This document shows, piece after piece, positions 1 through 9,600 of a stretch of 64,000 bases of DNA. The DNA comes from Bacteroidales bacterium. Lineage in GTDB: Bacteria; Bacteroidota; Bacteroidia; Bacteroidales; NBLH01. The notes under the pieces were generated by a model. That model was given only the letters and a program-made list of their open reading frames with translations, searched no databases and had not been told where the DNA came from. The translations under genes were made by a program, and so were the position numbers. The DNA lies in contig JAFGWC010000157.1 of NCBI GenBank assembly GCA_016937695.1, positions 16,076-80,075 of the forward strand, in the 5' to 3' direction. Numbering within the stretch: the first letter of the stretch is position 1; every line of letters starts with the position of its first letter.

Positions 1-1
1 C

Positions 2-1753
2 AAAAAAGCTGTTAAATACAGATTTCAAAATCCAATGGCTGTTTGTTATCTGGCTGATGCATACAGAATGAATGAAAAATATGACGATGCTAAAATAGAA
101 TACGAAAAATACACAGAATTAGTACCCGATGATATCAGAGGTTCAAATGGTATAAAATCATGTAATTTAGCAGATGAATCGATAAAAAATCCCGAGAGAT
201 ATATAATAGAAAATATTAAAGAAATAAATTCTAAACAAAGTGATTATAAACCTGAATATTTCAATGATTATTCAACTTTGTACTTCACAAGCACAAGAGA
301 AGGAGGTGTAGGAAACAGCTTTAACAATAATTCAGGACAAAATTTTGCTGACATTTTCTATTCAACAAAAGACAGAAAAGGTAAATGGAGTGAGCCTGTA
401 CCAATTAAAGGACAAGCAAATTCAATTTTTGATGAAGGAGCATGTACAATTAATTTATCAAATACAGAAATGTATTATACTTCCTGTAAACTTATTAAAA
501 ATGAAACCAATGGTTGTCAAATTTATCGTTCAAAACTAAACGGAAATCTATGGTCAACTCCCGAACTTATTCCATTAATTGAAGATAGTAGCATTTCTGT
601 TGGTCATCCTGCCTTATCGCCAGATGAATTAAGCCTTTATTTTGTTGCTGATTTGCCAGAAGGAAAAGGCGGAAAAGATATATGGATAGCTAAAAGAATT
701 TCTATAACCCAGCCTTTTGGAAAACCAATAAACCTTGGTTCTCCTGTAAATACTGCTGATGATGAAACTTTCCCTTATGTAAAAAAAGACGGAACATTTT
801 ATTTTGCTTCAAACGGGCATATTGGAATTGGAGGACTAGACATCTATAAATTAGAAAAAAACGAAAATGGAGAAGATATTGTTGTAAATCTAAAATCACC
901 AATAAATTCATCTTCAGACGATTTTGCAATAATTTTTGAAAACCAAGATGAAAAAGGTTATTTTTCATCCACAAGACCAGGCGGAAAAGGAAGTGATGAT
1001 ATTTATTCTTTTGAACTGCCACCAATTTTATTTGCAATTCAAGGTATAATTAAAAATGAAATTACAACAAATGTAATTGATAAAGCCAAAGTAAAACTCA
1101 TTGGAAGTAATGGAACTTCATTAGAAACTTTTTCGGGAGTGGACGGAAGTTTTAAATTTAAATTAAAACCTGAAACAGATTATATTATAACAACTCAAAA
1201 AGATAACTTCCTTAAAGGTAAAGCTAAAGAATCAACAAAAGGTCTTAATAAAAGTCAAACAATTGCCATTGAAATTTTTATGTCCCCAATTGAAAAACCA
1301 ATTGAAGTTGAAAATATTTTTTACGATTTAAATAAAGCAAACCTAAGACCTGAATCAGAAGTTGCTCTGGATCAACTAGTTGAAACACTTAACGATAACT
1401 CAACTATTACAATAGAGCTTTCGGCACACACCGATTATAGAGGCACAGATGAATCAAATCTAAACCTTTCACAACGTAGAGCCCAATCTGTTGTCGATTA
1501 CCTTATAAAAAAAGGAATAAAACCTGAAAGATTAACTGCTAAAGGATATGGCGAATCAGTTCCAAAAACAATAACCACAAAATTTGCACAAAAATATTCT
1601 TTTTTAAAAGTTGGAGATATTTTAAATAAAGAACTTATTGATCAACTTGCAACAAAAGAACAAAAGGAAGAAGCACATCAAATTAACAGAAGAACAGAAT
1701 TTAAAGTATTAAAAACAGATTTTAACGAAAGTGGAATTCAATTTGGAGAATAA
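2..1753 (+). CDS. TPR-PD40-OmpA outer-membrane protein, PorE-like (5' truncated)
   Basis: The frame is open to the left edge: 11 codons precede the first visible ATG at 35, so the true start lies outside the window. The visible 583 residues hold a TPR end, PD40/WD40-like blades (several 'SPDE' and 'YFxS.R.GG' strands, about residues 60-340), a carboxypeptidase-regulatory-like domain (about 345-420) and a C-terminal OmpA peptidoglycan-binding domain with 'HTDYRG' and 'LSQRRAQSVVDYL'. This domain order matches PorE, the peptidoglycan-anchoring component of the type IX secretion system, but the architecture is multiplied in Bacteroidota, so paralogues without a secretion role are possible. It would act in the periplasm, anchored to peptidoglycan. 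porX lies at 41.5-43.1 kb. Confidence 0.85.
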   Translation, partial: KKAVKYRFQNPMAVCYLADAYRMNEKYDDAKIEYEKYTELVPDDIRGSNGIKSCNLADESIKNPERYIIENIKEINSKQSDYKPEYFNDYSTLYFTSTREGGVGNSFNNNSGQNFADIFYSTKDRKGKWSEPVPIKGQANSIFDEGACTINLSNTEMYYTSCKLIKNETNGCQIYRSKLNGNLWSTPELIPLIEDSSISVGHPALSPDELSLYFVADLPEGKGGKDIWIAKRISITQPFGKPINLGSPVNTADDETFPYVKKDGTFYFASNGHIGIGGLDIYKLEKNENGEDIVVNLKSPINSSSDDFAIIFENQDEKGYFSSTRPGGKGSDDIYSFELPPILFAIQGIIKNEITTNVIDKAKVKLIGSNGTSLETFSGVDGSFKFKLKPETDYIITTQKDNFLKGKAKESTKGLNKSQTIAIEIFMSPIEKPIEVENIFYDLNKANLRPESEVALDQLVETLNDNSTITIELSAHTDYRGTDESNLNLSQRRAQSVVDYLIKKGIKPERLTAKGYGESVPKTITTKFAQKYSFLKVGDILNKELIDQLATKEQKEEAHQINRRTEFKVLKTDFNESGIQFGE

Positions 1754-1901
1754 ATTTATTTTATAAAAATGATTTATTTACAAACAAAAAACAAATTCAA
1801 TCACCTGGCTAACAGCAAATTAGCGTATATTTTTGAGTTTAAATTGTATCTCCTTTAAAATGAGTTTTTTTCTGATTAATAAATAATAAAGCTTAATTTT
1901 T

Positions 1902-1909
1902 TATATTTG
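1902..1909 (+). promoter_or_regulatory. candidate -7 element for purM
   Basis: TATATTTG matches the Bacteroidota consensus TAnnTTTG. It predicts transcription starting a few bases downstream and a leader of only about a dozen bases before the ATG at 1925. It overlaps an upstream in-frame TTG (1907), which argues against that TTG as the start. No clear TTTG -33 box is seen at the usual distance. Confidence 0.35.
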
Positions 1910-1924
1910 GGCAAAATTTTGAAT

Positions 1925-3091
1925 ATGACAAAATCAAGATATGATTTAAGAGGTGTTTCAGCTTCTAAAGAAGACGTTCATTCAGCAATAAAAAATATAG
2001 ATAAAGGAATCTTCCCGAAAGCTTTTTGTAAAATAATTCCTGATATTCTTGCAAATGATGATGAATATTGCAATATAATGCATGCCGATGGTGCAGGTAC
2101 AAAATCTTCATTAGCATATATTTATTGGAAAGAAACAGGTGATATTTCTGTTTGGAAAGGAATAGCTCAAGATGCCTTAGTAATGAATATTGACGATTTG
2201 CTCTGCGTTGGTGCAACTAACAACATTCTGGTTTCTTCTACAATTGGCCGTAATAAAAATTTAATTCCGGCAGAAGTAATTTCTGCAATAATTAACGGAA
2301 CAGAAGAATTTCTTGAAAAAATGAGAAGCCTTGGCTTAAACATCTACAGTACTGGCGGCGAAACTGCCGATGTTGGCGACCTTGTTCGTACAATTATTGT
2401 TGATTCTACGGTTACTGCCAGAATGAGAAGAAACGATATAATTACAAATGAAAAAATATCGGAAGGTGATGTAATAATAGGTCTTTCATCCTCAGGTACA
2501 GCCACTTACGAAAACTCATATAATGGAGGAATAGGCAGTAACGGTTTAACTTCGGCAAGGCATGATGTATTCTCAAATTATATTGCAAAAAAATATCCTG
2601 AAAGTTATGATTCTTCAATACCAGAAGATTTATCATATTCTGGAAGTTTTAAATTAACCGATAAAATTAATAATCTTAATATTGATGCAGGAAAATTAGT
2701 ATTATCACCAACAAGAACATACGCACCTGTTATAAATGAAATTTTAAAAAACTACAGAACTAAAATAAGCGGAATGATTCACTGCTCAGGAGGCGCTCAA
2801 ACAAAAATATTGAATTTTGTTGATAATTTACATATAATAAAAGACAATCTTTTTGATATTCCACCTCTTTTCAAAATAATTCAAAAAGAATCAAATACCA
2901 AGTGGCAAGAAATGTATAAAGTATTTAATATGGGACACCGTTTTGAAATATACATACCAAAAGAATTCTCTGAAGATATTATTTCAATCTCAAAATCATT
3001 TAATATTGATGCTAAAATTGTAGGTAAATGCAAAAAATCAGAAAAAAAACAATTAACAATAATAAGCGAATTTGGGCAATTTAACTATTAA
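1925..3091 (+). CDS. purM: phosphoribosylformylglycinamidine cyclo-ligase (AIR synthase), bacteroidetal type
   Basis: This is a 388-residue cytosolic purine enzyme converting FGAM to AIR with ATP. The N-terminus 'RYDLRGVSASKEDVH' and the following 'HADGAGTKSSLAYIYW' and 'DDLLCVGA' segments are the AIR-synthase family nucleotide and metal loop in the longer form typical of Bacteroidota. The C-terminal half carries the PurM C-fold with 'SGMIHCSGGAQTKIL' and 'FNMGHRFEIY'. I chose ATG 1925 over the in-frame TTG 1907 because family members begin with MT-x-x-RY and the TTG lies inside a -7 element. It is not in a pur cluster; prfA follows 141 bases downstream with its own putative promoter. Confidence 0.93.
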   Translation: MTKSRYDLRGVSASKEDVHSAIKNIDKGIFPKAFCKIIPDILANDDEYCNIMHADGAGTKSSLAYIYWKETGDISVWKGIAQDALVMNIDDLLCVGATNNILVSSTIGRNKNLIPAEVISAIINGTEEFLEKMRSLGLNIYSTGGETADVGDLVRTIIVDSTVTARMRRNDIITNEKISEGDVIIGLSSSGTATYENSYNGGIGSNGLTSARHDVFSNYIAKKYPESYDSSIPEDLSYSGSFKLTDKINNLNIDAGKLVLSPTRTYAPVINEILKNYRTKISGMIHCSGGAQTKILNFVDNLHIIKDNLFDIPPLFKIIQKESNTKWQEMYKVFNMGHRFEIYIPKEFSEDIISISKSFNIDAKIVGKCKKSEKKQLTIISEFGQFNY

Positions 3092-3094
3092 ATA

Positions 3095-3102
3095 TATCTT
3101 TG
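3095..3102 (+). promoter_or_regulatory. candidate -7 element for prfA
   Basis: TATCTTTG fits TAnnTTTG and starts four bases after the purM stop. Transcription would start about 3106, giving a 125-base leader before prfA that contains a 13-codon ORF. Confidence 0.4.
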
Positions 3103-3120
3103 CAAAAAATATAAATTTTA

Positions 3121-3162
3121 ATGGTTAAAATTACAGACTACAACTTCAATAAATTCAGCTAG
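3121..3162 (+). CDS. possible 13-codon leader ORF of prfA ending in UAG
   Basis: ATG-GTT-AAA through AGC-TAG reads MVKITDYNFNKFS. It begins about 15 bases after the predicted transcription start and ends in UAG followed by C. An AT-rich inverted repeat (3163-3183) begins directly after the stop, and prfA starts 70 bases later. RF1 is the factor that reads UAG, so the arrangement could sense RF1 level. An ORF this short may be chance in AT-rich DNA; only conservation would prove it. Confidence 0.25.
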   Translation: MVKITDYNFNKFS

Positions 3163-3183
3163 CTTTAAATTATATATTTAAAG
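3163..3183 (+). repeat. inverted repeat in prfA leader
   Basis: CTTTAAAT and ATTTAAAG form 8-base perfect arms around a 5-base loop. It begins at the base after the leader-ORF stop. There is no T-run, so it is not an obvious terminator. The stem is weak (one G-C pair). Confidence 0.3.
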
Positions 3184-3232
3184 ACATCTTACCTTATATT
3201 TAATTATTAAATATTCTCAAAATTAAATTACC

Positions 3233-4327
3233 ATGAGCAAAAATATGCTTTTAGAAAAATTAGAAGCCATAAAAATAAAATTTGATTCTGTTGCAGAGCA
3301 AATAGCTGATCCTAAAGTAATTGGCGACATGAAAAGATATATTCAATTAAATAAAGAGTACAAAGAAATGGAACCTTTAATTGAAGCATATAAAAATTAT
3401 AGCAATGTAATTAGCAATATAGAATCTTCAAAAAAAATGTTATCAGAAGAAGCTGATGAAGAGCTAAAATCAATGGCTAAAGAAGATATAGAAGAATTAA
3501 CTCAACAAGTTCCAATTTTAGAAGAAGAAATAAAAATACTTTTAATACCCAAAGATCCTGAAGATGATAAAAACTGTATAGTTGAAATTAGAGCAGGATC
3601 AGGTGGAGATGAAGCGAGTATATTTGCAGGTGATTTATCACGTATGTACATGAAATTTTGCGAAACTAAAGGGTGGAAAGTTAGCATTTCAAATATTTCA
3701 GAAGGAACTTCAGGCGGTTATAAAGAAATAGTATTTACTGTAGAAGGAAATGGAGTTTATGGAGTATTAAAATACGAGTCTGGCGTTCACAGAGTTCAAA
3801 GAGTACCACAAACGGAAACTCAAGGACGTGTTCATACATCAGCTGCATCGGTTGCAGTTTTACCAGAAGCTGAAGATTTTGATATTGAATTAAAAGCTGA
3901 TGACATTCGAAAAGATACGTATTGCTCATCGGGTCCGGGTGGCCAATCGGTAAATACAACTTATTCTGCAATCAGACTTACTCATAATCCTACCGGAATT
4001 GTTGTAACTTGTCAGGATCAAAAATCACAGATTAAAAATCTAGACAAAGCCATGAAAGAATTAAGATCTAGAATCTATAATCTTGAGTATCAGAAATATA
4101 TCGATGAAATTTCATCTAAACGTAAAACAATGGTTTCTACAGGCGACAGATCTGCTAAAATTAGAACATATAATTATCCTCAAGGAAGAGTAACTGATCA
4201 TAGAATAAATTATACTGCTTATAATTTACCATTTGTAATGAATGGCGATATTACTGAAATTATTGACAAACTAATAGTTGCAGAAAATACCGAAAGATTA
4301 AAAGAAAGTAGTTTTGAAGATGCTTAA
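3233..4327 (+). CDS. prfA: peptide chain release factor 1
   Basis: RF1 of 364 residues, the usual length. It terminates translation at UAA and UAG. The sequence shows the N-terminal PCRF helical domain, the codon-recognition loop as 'RVPQTETQGRVHTSA' (a P-x-T tripeptide, here PQT), and the peptidyl-tRNA hydrolysis motif GGQ within 'SSGPGGQSVNTTYSAIR'. The P-x-T loop marks RF1 rather than RF2. ATG 3233 gives the normal family N-terminus. pyrF starts 10 bases after the stop, so the two are probably cotranscribed. Regulation may involve the leader ORF at 3121. Confidence 0.97.
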   Translation: MSKNMLLEKLEAIKIKFDSVAEQIADPKVIGDMKRYIQLNKEYKEMEPLIEAYKNYSNVISNIESSKKMLSEEADEELKSMAKEDIEELTQQVPILEEEIKILLIPKDPEDDKNCIVEIRAGSGGDEASIFAGDLSRMYMKFCETKGWKVSISNISEGTSGGYKEIVFTVEGNGVYGVLKYESGVHRVQRVPQTETQGRVHTSAASVAVLPEAEDFDIELKADDIRKDTYCSSGPGGQSVNTTYSAIRLTHNPTGIVVTCQDQKSQIKNLDKAMKELRSRIYNLEYQKYIDEISSKRKTMVSTGDRSAKIRTYNYPQGRVTDHRINYTAYNLPFVMNGDITEIIDKLIVAENTERLKESSFEDA

Positions 4328-4337
4328 AATTTAAAAC

Positions 4338-5165
4338 ATGGATTATTCAGAGCTTACAAGTCAAATTTTCAAGAAAGAAAGTTTTTTATGCATTGGTTTA
4401 GATAGCGATATTAATAAAATTCCTAGTTTTTTGCTTGAGCATGAAGATCCAATTTTTGAATTTAATAAGCAAATTATTGATTCAACCCATGATTTAGCAG
4501 TAGCATATAAACCAAATACTGCTTTTTATGAAAGTAACGGAAGTAAAGGTTGGTTAAGTCTTGAAAAAACTGTTGCTCACATAAAAAATAATTATCCTGA
4601 TATTTTTTTAATTGCTGATGCAAAAAGAGGCGATATTGGTAACACCTCACATGAATACGCAAAAGCTTTTTTCCAAACAATGAATTTTGATGCTATAACA
4701 GTAGCACCTTATATGGGAAGCGATTCTGTAAAACCTTTTCTAAGTTTTAAAGATAAATGGGTTATTATTTTAGCATTAACTTCAAATGAAGGTTCAAATG
4801 ATTTTCAGCTAAACACTTTATCTGAAAATAATGAATTCTTATTTGAAAAAGTTATTTCGACAGCCAGATTTTGGGGCGATGAAAAGAACACTATGTTTGT
4901 TGTTGGTGCTACAAAATCTGATTATCTTAAAGAAATAAGGAAAATTGCACCTAATCATTTTTTACTTATCCCAGGCGTAGGTGCACAAGGTGGTAGTTTA
5001 ACCGAAGTTGCAAAAAACGGAATAAATAATAATTGTGGTTTATTAGTAAATTCTTCTAGAGAAATAATTTATTCTAGTCAAAATAGAGATTTTGCTATCA
5101 AAGCACGAATAAAATCTAGAGAAATAAAAGAAGAAATGAAACTAATACTTAAACAATTACTATAA
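4338..5165 (+). CDS. pyrF: orotidine 5'-phosphate decarboxylase, type 2
   Basis: This is a 275-residue cytosolic enzyme for the last step of UMP synthesis. 'FLCIGLDSDINKIP', 'AVAYKPNTAFYE' and the catalytic 'DAKRGDIGNTS' signature are those of the longer subfamily 2 OMP decarboxylases, as is 'LIPGVGAQGG' for the phosphate-binding end. It lies 10 bases after prfA, probably in one operon. The stop codon falls inside an AT palindrome that may end transcription. Confidence 0.95.
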   Translation: MDYSELTSQIFKKESFLCIGLDSDINKIPSFLLEHEDPIFEFNKQIIDSTHDLAVAYKPNTAFYESNGSKGWLSLEKTVAHIKNNYPDIFLIADAKRGDIGNTSHEYAKAFFQTMNFDAITVAPYMGSDSVKPFLSFKDKWVIILALTSNEGSNDFQLNTLSENNEFLFEKVISTARFWGDEKNTMFVVGATKSDYLKEIRKIAPNHFLLIPGVGAQGGSLTEVAKNGINNNCGLLVNSSREIIYSSQNRDFAIKARIKSREIKEEMKLILKQLL

Positions 5166-5183
5166 AAATAAAAATTTTTATAG
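5160..5183. terminator. weak AT-rich palindrome between convergent genes
   Basis: CTATAAAAAT and ATTTTTATAG form a 10-base perfect stem with a 4-base loop that overlaps the pyrF stop codon. It lies between convergent pyrF and the 5200-5688 gene and could stop transcription from both sides. The stem has a single G-C pair, so this is tentative. Confidence 0.3.
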
Positions 5184-5199
5184 TAATAATTAATCTAAG

Positions 5200-5688
5200 T
5201 TAATCATTACCACCACAATTCTTATTGGCATCAAATTTCTTTATAAAAGACAATACTCCTACAGCACAAGATTTCTTACTTTCTCTGTCTTCTTTAAATC
5301 TAACAGAAACATAGTATGTCGCTGATTTACAGCAATAGAAATCAAATCTATTACTATTTTCAGATTTAGTTACAGCAAATGGATTATTATTTTCTGGATG
5401 CCTTGCATCAAAAAGAGTTAAAACAACATCATTTTCAAAACCACTTTGAGTACATAAAGAAAATCTATAAACTGTTCCTTTATTTAAAACAACAGCCCAT
5501 TTTGTTCCTGAAACTTGTCCTCCTTGACCTTTTCTCAATTTTGTATTAAAATCTTTAAGATATATTGCTTTACCAATGTCAGTTGCACAATTATATACTA
5601 CCTGTTGCTTACATTGTGCATGCGCTTTCTCGCTTATACCACCGCTTATGAATGCAAAAAATAATAAAGATAAAATTATTCTGCTCAT
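5200..5688 (-). CDS. secreted cysteine-containing protein, pre-peptidase-C-like fold possible
   Basis: A 162-residue protein with a clear type I signal peptide (hydrophobic stretch, cleavage after 'KAHA', about residue 24). The mature part has seven cysteines (six in 'CKQQ', 'NCA', 'LCTQ', 'YCC' and 'SCA' and one near the C-terminus) and a strand pattern, 'KGTVYRFSLCTQSGFENDVV' followed by 'ATYYVSVRF', that resembles PPC/beta-sandwich domains of secreted proteins. That fold is inference. It starts one base after the stop of the upstream lipoprotein gene, so the pair is translationally close and probably works together in the periplasm or outside. No enzymatic motif is seen. Confidence 0.7.
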   Translation of the reverse strand: MSRIILSLLFFAFISGGISEKAHAQCKQQVVYNCATDIGKAIYLKDFNTKLRKGQGGQVSGTKWAVVLNKGTVYRFSLCTQSGFENDVVLTLFDARHPENNNPFAVTKSENSNRFDFYCCKSATYYVSVRFKEDRESKKSCAVGVLSFIKKFDANKNCGGND

Positions 5689-5689
5689 A

Positions 5690-6586
5690 TTATAAAGAAA
5701 TTAATTTATTACGAATTTGTTCAGTTAAAGAAATAATTTTTTTAAGCTGTTCATCAGACATTATAACTTTGCTTTGATCACCAGAAATTATCACTTCCTG
5801 ACCATCAATAACAACTGTTCTAGATTCACCTATAACATAAGTTATTTGAACTTTTTCATACTCTTCTTTTAAAGGTGCAAAATCTTTGACAACTCTTTCA
5901 AAATTTTTATCTCTCTCTTGATATACTTCTAAAATATTATATATTTGTTCCAATATCATTTTTTGTTCGCCAATTCTTTCAAATAATTCAGGACTTGCAC
6001 GCTCACTCATTATTTGAGTAGACAAATACAATCCTTCCATCCAAACTCCTGTAACAACTAATGCACTTAAATTACTTCTCCCATTTTTCCTCAGATGTTC
6101 ATCCATTTGATGGAAACTACTCACTGATAAAAACATCAGAGAGTCCATATTATCATTGTTAGTAGCTAATCTTTTAAGAGTTTGGAAATCAAAAAATTGT
6201 CCTATATTTAAATCGTCTGATATTTTTTTTATTACTGCCAAATAATTTACAATCTCAGAAGTTTTTGCATATACATTAAGATATCCTAAATCAGCACTTA
6301 ATATTCCTAAACCTAAGGCTTTTTTAAAGTTTGTATCATAATCATCAGCATCATCAGGTGAAGCAAGATATTTTTTAGAAAATGGAACCTTTAAATCTTT
6401 AATTAAAGCTGCTAACTCAACAGGTGAAGAAAAGCTTTCTAAAACTTTGTTTATCGCATCTTCGTCTATTTCAGGTGCATCATCATCAACAAAATGAGGA
6501 GGTTCTTCTTCATTTGTACTATTATTGCATGAAAAAACCGGTAATAATAAAACAATTGATATCGCAAAAATAATTTTTTTAATCAT
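5690..6586 (-). CDS. periplasmic lipoprotein of unknown function
   Basis: A 298-residue protein with an SPII signal ending in 'LLLPVFSC' (lipid Cys at about 20) followed by an acidic linker. The rest is predicted mostly helical and ends in a short beta section 'RTVVIDGQEVIISGD' before a final helix. I recognise no domain. It is the gene after the ABC transporter (74-base gap) and one base before the secreted 162-residue protein, all on the minus strand. It may be a partner of the transporter or of the signalling genes upstream, but nothing in the sequence proves this. Confidence 0.75.
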   Translation of the reverse strand: MIKKIIFAISIVLLLPVFSCNNSTNEEEPPHFVDDDAPEIDEDAINKVLESFSSPVELAALIKDLKVPFSKKYLASPDDADDYDTNFKKALGLGILSADLGYLNVYAKTSEIVNYLAVIKKISDDLNIGQFFDFQTLKRLATNNDNMDSLMFLSVSSFHQMDEHLRKNGRSNLSALVVTGVWMEGLYLSTQIMSERASPELFERIGEQKMILEQIYNILEVYQERDKNFERVVKDFAPLKEEYEKVQITYVIGESRTVVIDGQEVIISGDQSKVIMSDEQLKKIISLTEQIRNKLISL

Positions 6587-6660
6587 ATTTATAATTCATA
6601 TATTTTATTCAAAAGTAACATTTTTTTTCAAAGATATTAAAAATTAATGAGAAAAAAATT

Positions 6661-9600
6661 TTATGAGATTAGAGTTCCAATTTTTATTTTGTCCTCTTTT
6701 TTATTCCTTTTTATTTTAAATTTTGAAAAATCAATACTACTAAAAAAATTTATTATTTTCTTCAGATGATCATAATATAGTGGAATGTACAATAAAATAG
6801 ACATAATCCAAATTATAACTAAATCAAACCAAAAAGTGTCAAAATATTTGCCGAATAGAACTTTTTTAGGAGCATAAAAATGCGCTCTAAATCCTATTAA
6901 GTCAAAATTATCAGGCGTCCAAAATATTGGTTCGTATTGTTGAATTAAACTATTTTTATATCGCCAAATTTTATTTTTCTCATATGTGTTAATAACAATG
7001 TCATGAAGCTTTTCATTATGATAATCATGTCTTTTTTGCCTGTTAGATCCTGCTTCTTTATCATCAAAATATAGTATAGTTTTCTGTTTTCTTTTATCTG
7101 CTTTATTATAAACTTTACCATAATATCTTGACCATTTATCAATTTGCTCTATAATTTCCTGAGCTGCATCATCATCAAAATTTTTTAATGTAAGAAGTTC
7201 AAAATCTTCAAAAGCTAAACTTGGAACTCTTTTAGATTCTTTCGTCATTTCATTAATCAGCAAATCAAAATTAGATTGCATAATTTTAATTATAGAATCG
7301 CTCTTTTCTTCATCAAGCAAATCAAGGTTTTCATTCACATACTCCTCTAATTCAGGCAGATAGTAAACCTGCTTGAAATTTGCAGTACTTTTTTGTTTAT
7401 CTAGATCGTAATATATTTTTTCGAACTTATTATTAACAAATTGATTTACCATTAAACTTTCATAAGCCCAACGAGATACCATAAATTCAGCAATTAAAGG
7501 AACTCTGCCAACTGTACCTAATACTCTGTTTAATTTATCGAAACTAAACATAGCGCCACCAAGTGACATTTGCGGAATCATTAAAAGAGGAATTAATATA
7601 TAAATTGTTACTGCAGAATTAAATGTAGAAGAAATTACTAATCCCATCATATTTGCAAAAACAAATGTGCTAAAAAGAATAATCCAATATTCAAAATACA
7701 TTCCTCCAAAATGTAAAATTGTATTACCTACAACTACAAATAATATGGATTGAATTGCAGAAATAACAGTAAGTATAGATATTTTAGATACTAAATATGC
7801 TGAGCGACTTAAGTTTAAAAACTTTTCACGTTTTAATATCATCCGATCTCGAAAAATTTCTTCGGCACTAACTGTAAGTCCTAGGAAAAGAGCTACTACA
7901 ATACTCATAAAAATATATGGTGGTATATTTTCATTTTCGTAAAAGATATAAACAGAAGATCCCGGATCTGCAATATAATAAATGATAAACGATAAAATTA
8001 AACCTAACAAAGGTGCTTCAAGTAAATTTAAAACTACATATTGGGTATTGCTAATTTTAGATAAAACATCTCTAACTGTAAAAATTCTAAATTGTTTTAT
8101 CCACCTTGGAATATTTAATATTTTAGGTGGATCTTCTTCTACATCTTCAAAAACAGGTGGTTTAATATTAGCTTCAAAATGTTCAATCCATTTTTCAGGT
8201 TCAACTTTTCTTATATTAGTATATTCACCAAATTCATCAACAACCTGAGCCTCAACTATATTAAAGATTAATTCTGGAGTGACGTTACCACAAACGGCAC
8301 ATTCTCCAAGTTCACTATTAATCTGATTATCAATTCTTTTAAAATAAACAATAGCTTCAACCGGATTTCCATAATACACCATTCTTCCTCCTTGGTCCAG
8401 AATTACCATATTATCAAACATTTTGTATATGTCTGATGATGGCTGGTGTATAACAACAAAAATAAGTTTTCCTTTAAGTGTTAATTCGCTAAGTAGCTCC
8501 ATAACATTTTCAGAGTCTCTAGAAGAAAGCCCTGATGTGGGTTCATCAACAAATAAGATAGATGGTTCTCTAATTAATTCTAGGGCAATATTTAATCTTT
8601 TTCTTTGGCCACCACTAATCATTTTGTTCATGGGCGTACCAACTTTTAAGCCTTTACGCTCAAATAATCCAAGATTTAATAAAGTATCGTCAACTAATTT
8701 AATTATTTCATCTTCAGTTTTATCTCTAAAACATAATTTTGCATTGTAATAAAGATTTTGAAATACAGTAAGTTCTTCAATTAATAGATCATCTTGAGGT
8801 ATATAACCAATAACACCTTCTAGTTTTTCTCTGTCTTTATGATAATTTACACCATTTATATAAACACCACCTTCAGAAGGTTCTGTAATTCCAGACAATA
8901 AATTTAATAATGTGGTTTTTCCTGCACCACTTGCACCCATTATCCCAACTAATTTCCCATGCGAAGTTGAAAAGCTTATATTTTGTAATCCAAGATTTCC
9001 TGTTGGGAAACGATAACTTACATTTTTTACATTAAATGAAAGTTTTGTTAAAGAAACATCTTCAAGGAAATTGGCAACTACATCACTATAATAAACCGGT
9101 CTGCCTTTTGGTAGTTTTACTGTGCTTCCTGGTGCAAAAAGGTATATTCTATTATTATAAACGCCCATTCCGTTTAAGAATACATCCTGTTTTCCGTTAT
9201 ATCTAAAGAAATAAAGTTCAGTGCTTATAACCCTTAGAATTATTATATTTCCGTCTAAGGCTTCGGATACAATATGATTGCAATAAGTACAATAATTTTC
9301 TTTATCATTGATTAAAAGTATTGATTCATCGTCTAATTCACTTAATTCGTTTTGAATAACAAAATTTTCAATACTTTTAAATTCCTTTTTTGAAATATTA
9401 AAAACATCAGCAACTGTATTAATAATTGCCATAATCTGATCAGAAAATCTTCTATCAGAATTAATAAGTTCAAATAATCTGACAAGAACAACAACTTTTT
9501 GTTTCTGGTCAAGTTTTTTATTAATTTTTTTACAGATTCCAAGAACTTTAACAGACTCGCCAACTGTGGTTAGTCTTTTTTTAGATGTAATACCATCATC

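Noticed and set aside
1907..1924. Upstream TTG start extending purM by six codons
   Set aside because: The TTG is part of a TATATTTG -7 element and family members start at the MTKSRY position.
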